Part shown: positions 6,472 to 12,031 of the stretch, piece by piece | Layout of the letters: each line of letters starts with the position of its first letter | Numbering within the stretch: the first letter of the stretch is position 1 | Assembly (NCBI GenBank): GCA_017354595.1 | Contig: JAFMQQ010000032.1 | Span: forward strand, 1-14,383 | Direction of reading: 5' to 3' | From: Micromonosporaceae bacterium | Lineage (GTDB): Bacteria; Actinomycetota; Actinomycetes; Mycobacteriales; Micromonosporaceae | Length of the DNA: 14,383 nt | Notes under the pieces: model-generated | What the model was told of the DNA's origin: nothing | Databases searched by the model: none | Seen by the model: the letters and a program-made list of their open reading frames with translations, nothing else | Program-made: the position numbers and the translations under genes

Positions 6472-7137
6472 CACACCATGGGCCAAGGTCACGGCGCGGG
6501 CCAAGGTCACGGTGCGGGCCAGGGTCAGGGCATGGGCCAGGGTCACACCGTCGGACCGGGCGGCGCCCAGGACAGCAGGCAGGACAGCAGCAGGCAGGAC
6601 AGCATCAGGTTGGCCCGGCCACTCTCCGGTGTACCCGCCAGCTCGCCGGCGCCCACCCCGCGCTCGGGTACCGGATCGGCCGGTACCGGATCGGCGACTA
6701 CCGGATCGGCCGGTGCGCCGTTCGCTGGTGGGCGGCCGGCAGGCGCGCGACCGTCGGCCACATGGCCAGCAGGTACCCGGCCATCAGGTGGGCGGCCGGC
6801 CGGCGCCCGGCCGGCCGGAGCGCCGCCAGCGAGCATGAGGCTGCGTTCCCGGGGCGAGCCGCCCGCGCCCACAATGCGCCGCCTGGCCGGCATGTGCGCC
6901 TGGTCGGGACTGCTCGGCTTCCTTGGTCTGGCGGTCGGCATCCGGGGCGCGGTCGCGATGCTCGGCAACGTGCCGGACTGGTACCAGCCCTGGCTCATCG
7001 GCCTCGGCCTGGTCGGCATCCTGATGACCGTTGTGGCTTTCCTCACGGTCCAGTACCGCACCGTGCCGTTCGTCTTCCTCACCTTCGCCAGCGGCGTCCT
7101 GCTCACCGCCATTATCGCCACCGGCCAAGCCACCTAG
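6463..7137 (+). CDS. Small membrane protein with long repetitive N-terminus
   Basis: Unrecognised protein of 224 residues. Residues 1-140 are low complexity and almost certainly disordered: a Gly/Gln/His repeat (7-28), a QDSRQDSSRQDS stretch (36-47), three TGSA-type repeats (70-83) and Arg/Pro/Ala/Gly repeats (88-123). The last 85 residues hold three probable transmembrane helices (about 143-163, 177-195 and 202-219) with Arg139 and Arg140 before the first. The GTG at 6463 is preferred since GGTGGAG precedes it by 2 nt, but the spacing is tight. ATGs at 6478, 6835 or 6871 are alternatives; the later two would give a compact membrane domain of 100 or 89 residues. It is the only plus-strand gene between MBL and cysM, where M. 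tuberculosis has a rhomboid gene and murI. Its function is unknown. Confidence 0.72.
   Translation: MTSHTMGQGHGAGQGHGAGQGQGMGQGHTVGPGGAQDSRQDSSRQDSIRLARPLSGVPASSPAPTPRSGTGSAGTGSATTGSAGAPFAGGRPAGARPSATWPAGTRPSGGRPAGARPAGAPPASMRLRSRGEPPAPTMRRLAGMCAWSGLLGFLGLAVGIRGAVAMLGNVPDWYQPWLIGLGLVGILMTVVAFLTVQYRTVPFVFLTFASGVLLTAIIATGQAT
6480..6551. repeat. 18-bp tandem repeat encoding GQGHGA-type hexapeptides
   Basis: Four contiguous 18-bp units start at 6480, 6498, 6516 and 6534. The first two differ at one base and the later two diverge further. They encode GQGHGA, GQGHGA, GQGQGM and GQGHTV at the N-terminus of the membrane protein. Confidence 0.9.
6667..6711. repeat. 15-bp tandem repeat encoding GTGSA
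   Basis: Three contiguous units, GGTACCGGATCGGCC, GGTACCGGATCGGCG and ACTACCGGATCGGCC, at 6667-6681, 6682-6696 and 6697-6711. They encode GTGSA, GTGSA and TTGSA in the disordered part of the membrane protein. Confidence 0.92.
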
Positions 7138-7191
7138 CCGCCGCCCAGGCCTAGGTGCCAGGCCGAGCCGCCGGGCCAAGCCAGCGAGCCG
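7123..7191. repeat. Terminal codons and stop of membrane protein, degenerate copy downstream
   Basis: GGCCAAGCCACCTAGCCG (7123-7140, containing the TAG stop) recurs as GGCCAAGCCAGCGAGCCG (7174-7191), 16 of 18 bases identical. Together with the hairpin at 7148-7164 it fills the gap between the converging membrane-protein and cysM genes. Confidence 0.65.
7148..7164. terminator. Hairpin between convergent membrane-protein and cysM genes
   Basis: GGCCT (7148-7152) pairs with AGGCC (7160-7164) around a 7-nt loop. It lies 11 nt after the plus-strand stop and 37 nt after the minus-strand cysM stop, so it could act in both directions. There is no U-tract; the call is positional. Confidence 0.35.
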
Positions 7192-7200
7192 GCAGGCCGG

Positions 7201-8166
7201 TCAGGCCCAGAGCTGGCCCTCCAGCGCTTCCTCGGCGTCGGAGAGGGTGCCGCCGTACGCGCCGGTCGACAGGTACTTCCAGCCGGCGTCGGCGACCAGG
7301 AACGCCACATCGGCGCGGCGCCCCGCCTTCAGCGCCTCGTGCGCCACCGCCAGCGCCGCGTGTGCCACGGCTCCGGTGGAGAAGCCGACGAACAGGCCCT
7401 CCACCTCCACCAGTTGCCGGGTGCGCAGCACCGCGTCCCGGGTACCCACCGAGAACCGCCGGCTGAGCACCGAGGCATCGTACAGCTCCGGCACGTACCC
7501 TTCGTCGATGTTGCGCAGCCCGTAGACCTGCTCGCCGTAGCGCGGCTCGGCCGCCACGATCTCGATCTCCGGTACCTTCTCGCGCAGGTACCGGCCGGTG
7601 CCCATGAGCGTGCCGGTGGTACCCAGCCCGGCCACGAAGTGGGTGATGGTGGGCAGGTCGCGCAGCAGCTCCGGCCCGGTTGTCTCGTAGTGCGCCCGGG
7701 CGTTCGCCTCGTTCCCGTACTGGAAGAGCATCACCCAGTCGGGATGCTCGGCGGCGATCTGCTTGGCCTGCGCGACCGCCATGTTGGAACCGCCCGCCGC
7801 CGGCGAGGTGATGATCTCCGCGCCGTACATCCGGAGCAACTGGGTGCGCTCGGCCGACACGTTCTCCGGCATCACGCAGACCAGCCGGTACCCTCGCAGC
7901 TTCGCCACCATGGCCAGCGCGATACCGGTGTTGCCACTGGTCGGCTCCAGGATCGTGTCGCCGGGTCGGAGCCGGCCGGCCCGCTCGGCCGCGCGCACCA
8001 TCCACAGCGCCGCCCGGTCCTTCACGCTCCCGGTCGGGTTGCGGTCCTCGAGCTTGGCCCACAGCCGTACCGGCGGCGCGCCGGGCGCGGCGGTCGGCGA
8101 CAGCCGCGGCAGCCCGACCAGTGGCGTGTCGCCCACCACCTCCAGCACGCTCTCGAAGCGCGCCAT
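7201..8166 (-). CDS. cysM: CysO-dependent O-phosphoserine sulfhydrylase
   Basis: PLP enzyme that joins O-phospho-L-serine with the thiocarboxylate of CysO to give a CysO-cysteine adduct. The 321 residues carry the PLP lysine K49 in NPTGSVKDR, the TSGNTG substrate loop (76-81), the GTTGT phosphate-binding loop (182-186) and Ser263 in GFSTG at the pyridine nitrogen. Arg218, in YGLRNIDEGY, aligns by this offset with the M. tuberculosis Arg220 that selects phosphoserine over acetylserine. The C-terminus EGQLWA is the same as in the mycobacterial enzyme, where the tail covers the active site. These features separate it from CysK/CysE-type synthases. The ATG starts 5 nt after the cysO stop with a G-rich ribosome-binding site across that stop, indicating coupling in a mec-cysO-cysM operon. 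Confidence 0.97.
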   Translation of the reverse strand: MARFESVLEVVGDTPLVGLPRLSPTAAPGAPPVRLWAKLEDRNPTGSVKDRAALWMVRAAERAGRLRPGDTILEPTSGNTGIALAMVAKLRGYRLVCVMPENVSAERTQLLRMYGAEIITSPAAGGSNMAVAQAKQIAAEHPDWVMLFQYGNEANARAHYETTGPELLRDLPTITHFVAGLGTTGTLMGTGRYLREKVPEIEIVAAEPRYGEQVYGLRNIDEGYVPELYDASVLSRRFSVGTRDAVLRTRQLVEVEGLFVGFSTGAVAHAALAVAHEALKAGRRADVAFLVADAGWKYLSTGAYGGTLSDAEEALEGQLWA

Positions 8167-8171
8167 GCCGG

Positions 8172-8447
8172 TCAGCCCCCAGCGACCGCGGGCAGGATCG
8201 TCACCGTGTCACCGTCGTCCAGCTTCGCATCCAGGGCGCCGAGGAACCGTACGTCCTCGTCGTTGACGTAGACGTTGACGAACCGGTGCAGGCCGCCCTC
8301 GGCGGTGATCAGTCGGGCGCGCAGCCCGGGGTGCGCCGTGTCCAGGTTGGTGAGCAGATCGGCGAGCGTGTCGCCGGCACCTTCGACGGCCTTCGCACCG
8401 CCGGTGTACTGGCGCAGAATCGTCGGAATGCGTACTTCAATAGCCAT
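8172..8447 (-). CDS. cysO: Sulfur carrier protein CysO (ThiS/MoaD family)
   Basis: Small beta-grasp sulfur carrier of 91 residues. It begins MAIEVRIPTILRQYTGG, contains the family core HRFVNVYVNDEDVRFL and ends in TILPAVAGG. The terminal di-glycine is adenylated and thiocarboxylated (in M. tuberculosis by a MoeB/MoeZ-type enzyme, not encoded here) and then receives the serine moiety from CysM. The open frame extends further upstream, but the ATG at 8445-8447 is chosen because it fits homologues and has AAGGAG 10 nt upstream (8458-8463); the extension would run back into the mec stop region. It lies between mec and cysM, as in Rv1334-Rv1336, so all three dedicated pathway proteins are adjacent. 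Confidence 0.96.
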   Translation of the reverse strand: MAIEVRIPTILRQYTGGAKAVEGAGDTLADLLTNLDTAHPGLRARLITAEGGLHRFVNVYVNDEDVRFLGALDAKLDDGDTVTILPAVAGG

Positions 8448-8490
8448 GCTGGCGTGACTCCTTGGGAGGTTCGGACAGGTCAGTCGGGCC

Positions 8491-8522
8491 TCAGCCCACA
8501 GAACACTCAGCCTGCGGAACAC
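8491..8522. repeat. Degenerate 16-bp tandem duplication spanning the mec stop codon
   Basis: TCAGCCTGCGGAACAC (8507-8522, the last codons and TGA of mec read on the minus strand) is followed without a gap by TCAGCCCACAGAACAC (8491-8506), 13 of 16 bases identical. A second TGA therefore sits 16 nt past the first, in another frame. Confidence 0.7.
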
Positions 8523-8995
8523 TCGTAGTCGACCTGCGCCTGGTTCTGCCCGAACATGTAGGTGGTCACCGCGGCCGGATCTACCTTCGCATCGATCACC
8601 CGGACCGGTTCCTCGGTCACCGAACCATCAACGATCCGGTACGACCGGATCTCGTCCTGCTCCGGATCCCGGGTGGAGACCAGCATGTAGTGTGCCCGCG
8701 GCTCGCCCGCCAGGGATGTGTCGGTGCGGGACGGGTACGCCTCGGTCGCGGTATGCGAGTGGTAGATGACCACCGGCTCCTCATCCCGGTCGTCCATCTC
8801 CCGCCACACCCGCAGCTGCTCCATCGAGTCGAACCGGTAGAACGTGGGCGAGCGCTCCGCGTTGAGCATCGGCACGTGCCGGGTGGGGGTATCCGAGCCG
8901 GCGGCGCCGGCGACGATACCGCACGCCTCGTCCGGGTGGTCCCGGCGGGCATGGGCCACAATCGCGTCGACGAGGTCCCGGCTGATCGTCAGCAC
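8507..8995 (-). CDS. mec: CysO-cysteine peptidase, JAMM/MPN+ (Mec)
   Basis: Zinc metalloprotease that cleaves cysteine from the C-terminus of the CysO-cysteine adduct, completing the CysO route to cysteine. The 162 residues contain a full JAMM motif: Glu23 (in DEACG), then H79-x-H81-x10-D92 with Ser89 (YHSH...YPSRTD). The DHPDEACGIVAG and MEQLRVWREMD segments are typical of the actinobacterial Mec group. The start is taken as GTG at 8993-8995. It lies 6 nt after a TACCCT box (9002-9007), compatible with a leaderless transcript; GGAAGG further upstream could instead serve as a distant ribosome-binding site for read-through from DUF2017. The stop is 59 bp before cysO, and that gap is partly a duplication of the mec 3' end. 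Confidence 0.95.
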   Translation of the reverse strand: MLTISRDLVDAIVAHARRDHPDEACGIVAGAAGSDTPTRHVPMLNAERSPTFYRFDSMEQLRVWREMDDRDEEPVVIYHSHTATEAYPSRTDTSLAGEPRAHYMLVSTRDPEQDEIRSYRIVDGSVTEEPVRVIDAKVDPAAVTTYMFGQNQAQVDYECSAG

Positions 8996-9001
8996 CTTGC
9001 A

Positions 9002-9007
9002 AGGGTA
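9002..9007 (-). promoter_or_regulatory. Putative leaderless -10 of mec-cysO-cysM
   Basis: TACCCT on the minus strand (9007-9002) is followed by six bases and the mec GTG. The geometry matches the other leaderless candidates, but the -35 is poor and the gene is only 34 bp downstream of DUF2017, so it could also be transcribed from upstream. Confidence 0.35.
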
Positions 9008-9012
9008 CCTTC

Positions 9013-9045
9013 CTGCCCGGCGATCGCTGCTAGCCGACGATCGCT
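9013..9045. repeat. Degenerate 16-bp duplication spanning the DUF2017 stop codon
   Basis: CTAGCCGACGATCGCT (9030-9045, containing the TAG of the minus-strand DUF2017 gene) and CTGCCCGGCGATCGCT (9013-9028) agree at 13 of 16 positions, with a 1-bp spacer. Confidence 0.6.
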
Positions 9046-9530
9046 TCCAGCAGCGACTCCTGCAGCACGCCGAGGTACTGGTACATGGTCAGCTGCCGTA
9101 CCCGGGCCGAGGTGGGGTCCCGCATCACCGCCTCGTCCAGCTCCTCCAGCAGGTCCGTGTCGTCCTCGACGCCCAGCCGGATGCCGAGCGCCAGGCGGGC
9201 GTCGTTCAGCGCACGCAGCCACGCCTCGGCACCCTCGGGATCCAGCCGTACCACCGCCCCGCCCGAGGAGGGCAGCGCGGCCAGGATCGCGCCGGCCTGG
9301 TCGATCTTGGAGGTCTTCAGGTCGCCCTCGGTGTACTTGCGGAACTCGTCGGCCTGCTCCCGGTCGTCCCGGTACGCGTCCGGGAACAGCCGCTCCACGA
9401 CCGGGTCCGCCCGGTCGAAGCCATCGGTCAGCAGCCCGATCACTTCGGTCGAGACCTGGCGCAGCACAGCCACTTCGTCCCCGGCGAAGCGGGCCACACA
9501 GGTGTCGCCGTGCCTGCGAAAAAGACTCAC
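9030..9530 (-). CDS. DUF2017-family protein (Rv1332-like)
   Basis: Cytosolic, largely helical protein of 166 residues that I assign to DUF2017 from the N-terminal VARFAGDEVAVLRQV element, the RLFPDAYRDDREQADEFRKYTEGDL block (47-71) and the C-terminal DEAVMRDPTSARVRQLTMYQYLG pattern. No catalytic motif, signal peptide or membrane segment is visible. It occupies the position of Rv1332 between clpS and mec. That gene has at times been labelled a transcriptional regulator, but no DNA-binding motif is seen here. The GTG at 9528-9530 follows an AAGGCGGG-like ribosome-binding site, which lies in a probable dispersed repeat. Stable linkage to clpS suggests a role in proteolysis or in cysteine supply; this is guilt by association only. 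Confidence 0.9.
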   Translation of the reverse strand: MSLFRRHGDTCVARFAGDEVAVLRQVSTEVIGLLTDGFDRADPVVERLFPDAYRDDREQADEFRKYTEGDLKTSKIDQAGAILAALPSSGGAVVRLDPEGAEAWLRALNDARLALGIRLGVEDDTDLLEELDEAVMRDPTSARVRQLTMYQYLGVLQESLLEAIVG

Positions 9531-9536
9531 CAGCCC

Positions 9537-9586
9537 GCCTTCGGTTCGCGACTGTGGGGCTCGCTCCGCTCACTCCTCGCGCTCAC
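9537..9586. repeat. Probable dispersed intergenic repeat at the clpS 3' end
   Basis: The stretch between DUF2017 and clpS contains GCTCGCTCCGCTCACTCC followed by TCGCGCTCACGAC. From memory this resembles a sequence found many times between genes in Micromonosporaceae and related genomes, often mis-translated as RSERSEPHSREP-like tails; one frame here reads exactly that. The clpS stop codon (9583-9585) lies inside it. Repetition elsewhere cannot be confirmed from one window. Confidence 0.45.
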
Positions 9587-9900
9587 GACCTGTCCACGGT
9601 CGCCCACAGGCCATATGCGTGCAGCCGGGACGCGTCGTGCTCCATCCGCTCCCGGGCGCCGCTGGTGACCACCGCCTTGCCCTTGTGATGCACGTCGAGC
9701 ATCAGCTTCTCCGCCTTGTCCTTGCTGTATCCGAACAGCTTCTGGAAGACCCAGGTGACATAGGACATCAGGTTCACCGGGTCGTTCCAGACGATGGTGA
9801 CCCACGGACGGTCCGGGTCGGGTACCTCGTCGATGTCCGGCGTCGCATCGATGTCCGGGGCCGTGGCGGGCGCCACTCCAGGCGCGGTCATACCGACCAT
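9583..9900 (-). CDS. clpS: ATP-dependent Clp protease adaptor ClpS
   Basis: Adaptor that binds N-degron substrates and delivers them to the ClpC/ClpP machine; cytosolic. The 105 residues comprise an acidic, Asp/Pro-rich N-terminal arm (about 1-31) that includes a short duplication, followed by the ClpS fold: PWVTIVWNDPVNLMSYVTWVFQ with the substrate-binding N39-D40, the KAEKLMLDVHHKGKAVV helix and strand with His71-His72, and GLWATV near the end. The ATG at 9898-9900 is used; an ATG three codons inside (9889-9891) is equally possible, and neither has a strong ribosome-binding site. The open frame continues far upstream but only as an antisense shadow of pncB. Its position next to DUF2017 and divergent from pncB matches Rv1331. 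Confidence 0.95.
   Translation of the reverse strand: MVGMTAPGVAPATAPDIDATPDIDEVPDPDRPWVTIVWNDPVNLMSYVTWVFQKLFGYSKDKAEKLMLDVHHKGKAVVTSGARERMEHDASRLHAYGLWATVDRS
9830..9858. repeat. 11-bp duplication in clpS acidic arm
   Basis: TCGATGTCCGG occurs at 9830-9840 and 9848-9858, period 18. On the minus strand it encodes two PDID elements in the N-terminal arm of ClpS. Confidence 0.7.
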
Positions 9901-9909
9901 GTTGCCACG

Positions 9910-9915
9910 TAGGCT
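9910..9915 (+). promoter_or_regulatory. Putative leaderless promoter of pncB-pncA (-10)
   Basis: TAGGCT is followed by six bases and then the pncB GTG at 9922, placing the transcript start on the start codon. The -35 (about 9887-9892) would fall inside the first codons of clpS on the other strand and matches the consensus poorly. No ribosome-binding site precedes the GTG, in agreement with leaderless translation. Confidence 0.52.
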
Positions 9916-9921
9916 GGCACG

Positions 9922-11193
9922 GTGAACCCCGCACTGCTGACCGATCAGTACGAGTTGACCATGGTCAGCGCCGCTCTGCGCGACGGTACCGCCGACCGGA
10001 ACTGCGTCTTCGAGGTCTTCGCGCGGCGGCTGCCGACCGGCCGGCGCTACGGCGTGGTGGCCGGCACCGGCCGCCTGGTCGAACTGATCACCAGCTTCGA
10101 GTTCGGCGAGCCGGAGCTGTCCTACCTGCGCGAGGCCGGCGCGGTCGACAAGCCGACGCTGGACTGGCTGGCCGGGTACCGGTTCCGCGGCGATGTGCAG
10201 GGATACCGCGAAGGCGAGCTGTTCTTCCCCGGCTCGCCGATCCTGACCGTCTCCGGCGGCTTCGCCGAGTGCGTGGTGCTGGAGACCCTCGCGCTGTCGG
10301 TACTCAACCACGACAGTGCGATCGCCGCGGCCTCCGCGCGGATGGTCACCGCGGCCCGCGGCCGGCCGCTGATCGAGATGGGCTCCCGGCGCACCCACGA
10401 GCAGGCCGCGGTGGCCGCGGCACGCGCGGCATACCTGGCCGGCTTCGCCTCCACCTCCAACCTGGCGGCTGGGCGGCTGTACCACATCCCCACCGCCGGT
10501 ACCGCCGCCCACGCGTACACCCTGCTGCACGATGACGAGCGGACCGCCTTCGCCGGGCAGGTCGCCGCGCTGGGCAAGGACACCACGCTGCTGGTCGACA
10601 CGTACGACATCGGCCAGGGCATCCGCAACGCGATCTCGGTCGCCGGGCCGCAACTGCGCGCCATCCGGATCGATTCCGGCGACCTGTCCATGCTCGCCGG
10701 CGAGTCCCGCCGGCTGCTGGATGAGCTCGGTGCCACCGACACGAAGATCATCGTCTCCGGTGACCTGGACGAGTACGCGATCGCGGCGCTCGCCGCCGAA
10801 CCGGTGGACATGTACGGTGCGGGCACCGCGGTCGTCATCGGCTCCGGCGCGCCCACCGCCAATCTGGTCTACAAGCTGGTCGAGGTGGACGGCCGGCCGG
10901 TCGTCAAGCGGAGCGAGAACAAGGCGACCATCGGTGGCCGCAAGACGGCGGTACGGCGGCACAAGCCGACCGGTACCGCCACCGAGGAGATCATCGTCTC
11001 CCGCGGGGTACCCGACCACCGGCCGGGCGACCGGCTGCTGCAGCGGGACTACCTGCAAGACGGCGAGCCACTCGCCGACCTGCCCACCCTGCTGGAGAGC
11101 CGGGAGTACCTACGCAACGCCCTGATCTCCATCCCCTGGGAAGGACTGAAACTCTCCGCCGGCGACCCGGCGATCCCGGTGACTTTCGGGTAG
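9922..11193 (+). CDS. pncB: Nicotinate phosphoribosyltransferase
   Basis: Makes nicotinate mononucleotide from nicotinate and PRPP with ATP hydrolysis, the entry step of the Preiss-Handler NAD salvage route. The 423 residues begin MNPALLTDQYELTM and include IEMGSRRTHE (151-160), STSNLAAG (177-184), His197 in GTAAHAY (candidate phosphorylated histidine), DTYDIGQGI (226-234), IRIDSGDL (248-255) and a phosphate-binding GAGTAVVIGSG region. It is the PncB1-type, as at Rv1330c. The GTG at 9922-9924 is supported by the family N-terminus and by the -10 box 6 nt upstream. It diverges from clpS with only 21 bp between the two start codons, so the two promoters must overlap coding sequence. pncA follows after 45 bp, joining the two salvage steps. 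Confidence 0.97.
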   Translation: MNPALLTDQYELTMVSAALRDGTADRNCVFEVFARRLPTGRRYGVVAGTGRLVELITSFEFGEPELSYLREAGAVDKPTLDWLAGYRFRGDVQGYREGELFFPGSPILTVSGGFAECVVLETLALSVLNHDSAIAAASARMVTAARGRPLIEMGSRRTHEQAAVAAARAAYLAGFASTSNLAAGRLYHIPTAGTAAHAYTLLHDDERTAFAGQVAALGKDTTLLVDTYDIGQGIRNAISVAGPQLRAIRIDSGDLSMLAGESRRLLDELGATDTKIIVSGDLDEYAIAALAAEPVDMYGAGTAVVIGSGAPTANLVYKLVEVDGRPVVKRSENKATIGGRKTAVRRHKPTGTATEEIIVSRGVPDHRPGDRLLQRDYLQDGEPLADLPTLLESREYLRNALISIPWEGLKLSAGDPAIPVTFG

Positions 11194-11234
11194 CGACCGG
11201 CTTCGGGTAAAGGTGCTGTTTCGGGTAAAGGTGC
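11185..11234. repeat. Duplicated stop/ribosome-binding segment between pncB and pncA
   Basis: TTCGGGTAAAGGTGC occurs exactly at 11202-11216 and 11220-11234 (period 18). A partial copy, TTCGGGTA, at 11186-11193 is the last two codons and stop of pncB. Each full copy carries AAAGGTG, which at the second copy lies 5 nt before the pncA ATG and probably acts as its ribosome-binding site. Confidence 0.88.
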
Positions 11235-11238
11235 AGTC

Positions 11239-11823
11239 ATGAGCCGAGCACTGATCATCGTGGACGTGCAGAACGACTTCTGCGAGGGCGGCTCGCTGCC
11301 GGTCTCCGGTGGCGCGCAGGTCGCCGCCGGTGTCTCCCGGCTGATCGCCGACGCGGGCGACGGGGGGACCGGCCGCTGGGACCACGTGGTCGCCACGAAG
11401 GACTACCACATCGATCCGGGTACGCACTTCGGCGACCCACCGGACTATGTGGACAGTTGGCCGGCACACTGTGTCGTCGGTACCCCGGGTGCGGAGTTCC
11501 ACCCGGCCCTGGATACCGACCGGATCGAGGCGGTCTTCACCAAGGGGGAGCACGCGGCGGCGTACTCGGGCTTCCAGGGGCACTCGGGCAGCATCGGCCT
11601 GGCCGCCTGGCTACGCATGCACGATGTCTCCGATGTGGACATCGTCGGTATCGCCACCGACCACTGTGTACGGGCGACCGCGGTGGACGCGGCCCGGGAG
11701 GGTTTCCACACCTCGGTGCTGCTGGACCTGACGGCCGGCGTTGCACAATCCACTGTAGACAGTGCGCTGGCACAGATGCGTGAGGCGGGCGTCGCGCTGA
11801 ACGGCGCGCCGGTGGTCCGCTAG
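11239..11823 (+). CDS. pncA: Nicotinamidase (isochorismatase-like hydrolase)
   Basis: Deamidates nicotinamide to nicotinate, which PncB then uses. The 194 residues carry the cysteine-hydrolase triad Asp9 (IIVDVQNDF), Lys102 (FTKGEH) and Cys143 (ATDHCV). The metal ligands expected for PncA, Asp55, His57, His63 and His77, are present in KDYHIDPGTHF and WPAHCVVGTPG. In M. tuberculosis the same enzyme activates pyrazinamide. The ATG at 11239-11241 has AAAGGTG 5 nt upstream. pncB and pncA form a two-gene nicotinamide-to-nicotinate-mononucleotide module. The TAG stop is followed by two in-frame copies of a segment ending ATC CGC TAA, so read-through would meet further stops 18 and 36 nt later. Confidence 0.95.
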   Translation: MSRALIIVDVQNDFCEGGSLPVSGGAQVAAGVSRLIADAGDGGTGRWDHVVATKDYHIDPGTHFGDPPDYVDSWPAHCVVGTPGAEFHPALDTDRIEAVFTKGEHAAAYSGFQGHSGSIGLAAWLRMHDVSDVDIVGIATDHCVRATAVDAAREGFHTSVLLDLTAGVAQSTVDSALAQMREAGVALNGAPVVR

Positions 11824-11859
11824 GGCCCGCAGATCCGCTAAGGCCCGCAGATCCGCTAA
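11815..11859. repeat. 18-bp tandem repeat extending from the pncA stop codon
   Basis: GGCCCGCAGATCCGCTAA occurs at 11824-11841 and 11842-11859 without mismatch. The end of pncA (GTCCGCTAG, 11815-11823) is a near copy of the unit's last nine bases. Stops at 11821, 11839 and 11857 are all in the pncA frame. Confidence 0.92.
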
Positions 11860-11860
11860 G

Positions 11861-11900
11861 GCCGGCAGGTGGTCAAGGCGGCCGGCAGGTGGTCAAGGCG
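11861..11900. repeat. Perfect 20-bp tandem duplication
   Basis: GCCGGCAGGTGGTCAAGGCG at 11861-11880 is repeated exactly at 11881-11900. It follows the 18-bp repeat directly and precedes the 19-bp repeat, in the pncA-corA gap. Confidence 0.95.
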
Positions 11901-11908
11901 CCCGGTTC

Positions 11909-11972
11909 TGAGGTTGGCCGTGCACGCTGAGGTCCGCCGTGCACGCTGAGATCCGCCGTGCGCGCTGAGGTT
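11909..11972. repeat. 19-bp tandem repeat, three and a third copies
   Basis: Units at 11909-11927, 11928-11946 and 11947-11965, consensus TGAGGTCCGCCGTGCACGC with one to three differences, plus a partial fourth (11966-11972). With the two preceding arrays it fills most of the otherwise empty 208-bp gap between pncA and corA. I see no promoter box or riboswitch in the remainder, only the corA ribosome-binding site at its end. Confidence 0.92.
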
Positions 11973-12031
11973 GCTGCCCGGCTGGTGGTTGGTGTCTGGT
12001 TTCGCGGGCATGGCCCAGCTGGAGGTGTGCC

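Noticed and set aside
7201..8062. Cysteine synthase of the CysK (acetylserine) type
   Set aside because: Arg218, the EGQLWA tail and adjacency to cysO and mec mark it as the CysO/phosphoserine-dependent CysM.
8448..8522. Longer CysO starting upstream of 8447
   Set aside because: The extension overlaps the mec 3' end, does not fit CysO homologues, and a ribosome-binding site precedes the ATG at 8447.
9901..11058. Upstream extension of the clpS frame to 491 codons
   Set aside because: The extension is antisense to pncB and lacks motifs; ClpS proteins are about 100 residues.
11815..11972. CRISPR array or phage attachment site
   Set aside because: The repeats are contiguous with no spacers, have three different units, and no cas, integrase or tRNA gene is nearby.
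11973..12031. Magnesium riboswitch before corA
   Set aside because: Only a ribosome-binding site is recognisable; the upstream sequence is tandem repeat with no aptamer-like fold I can identify.
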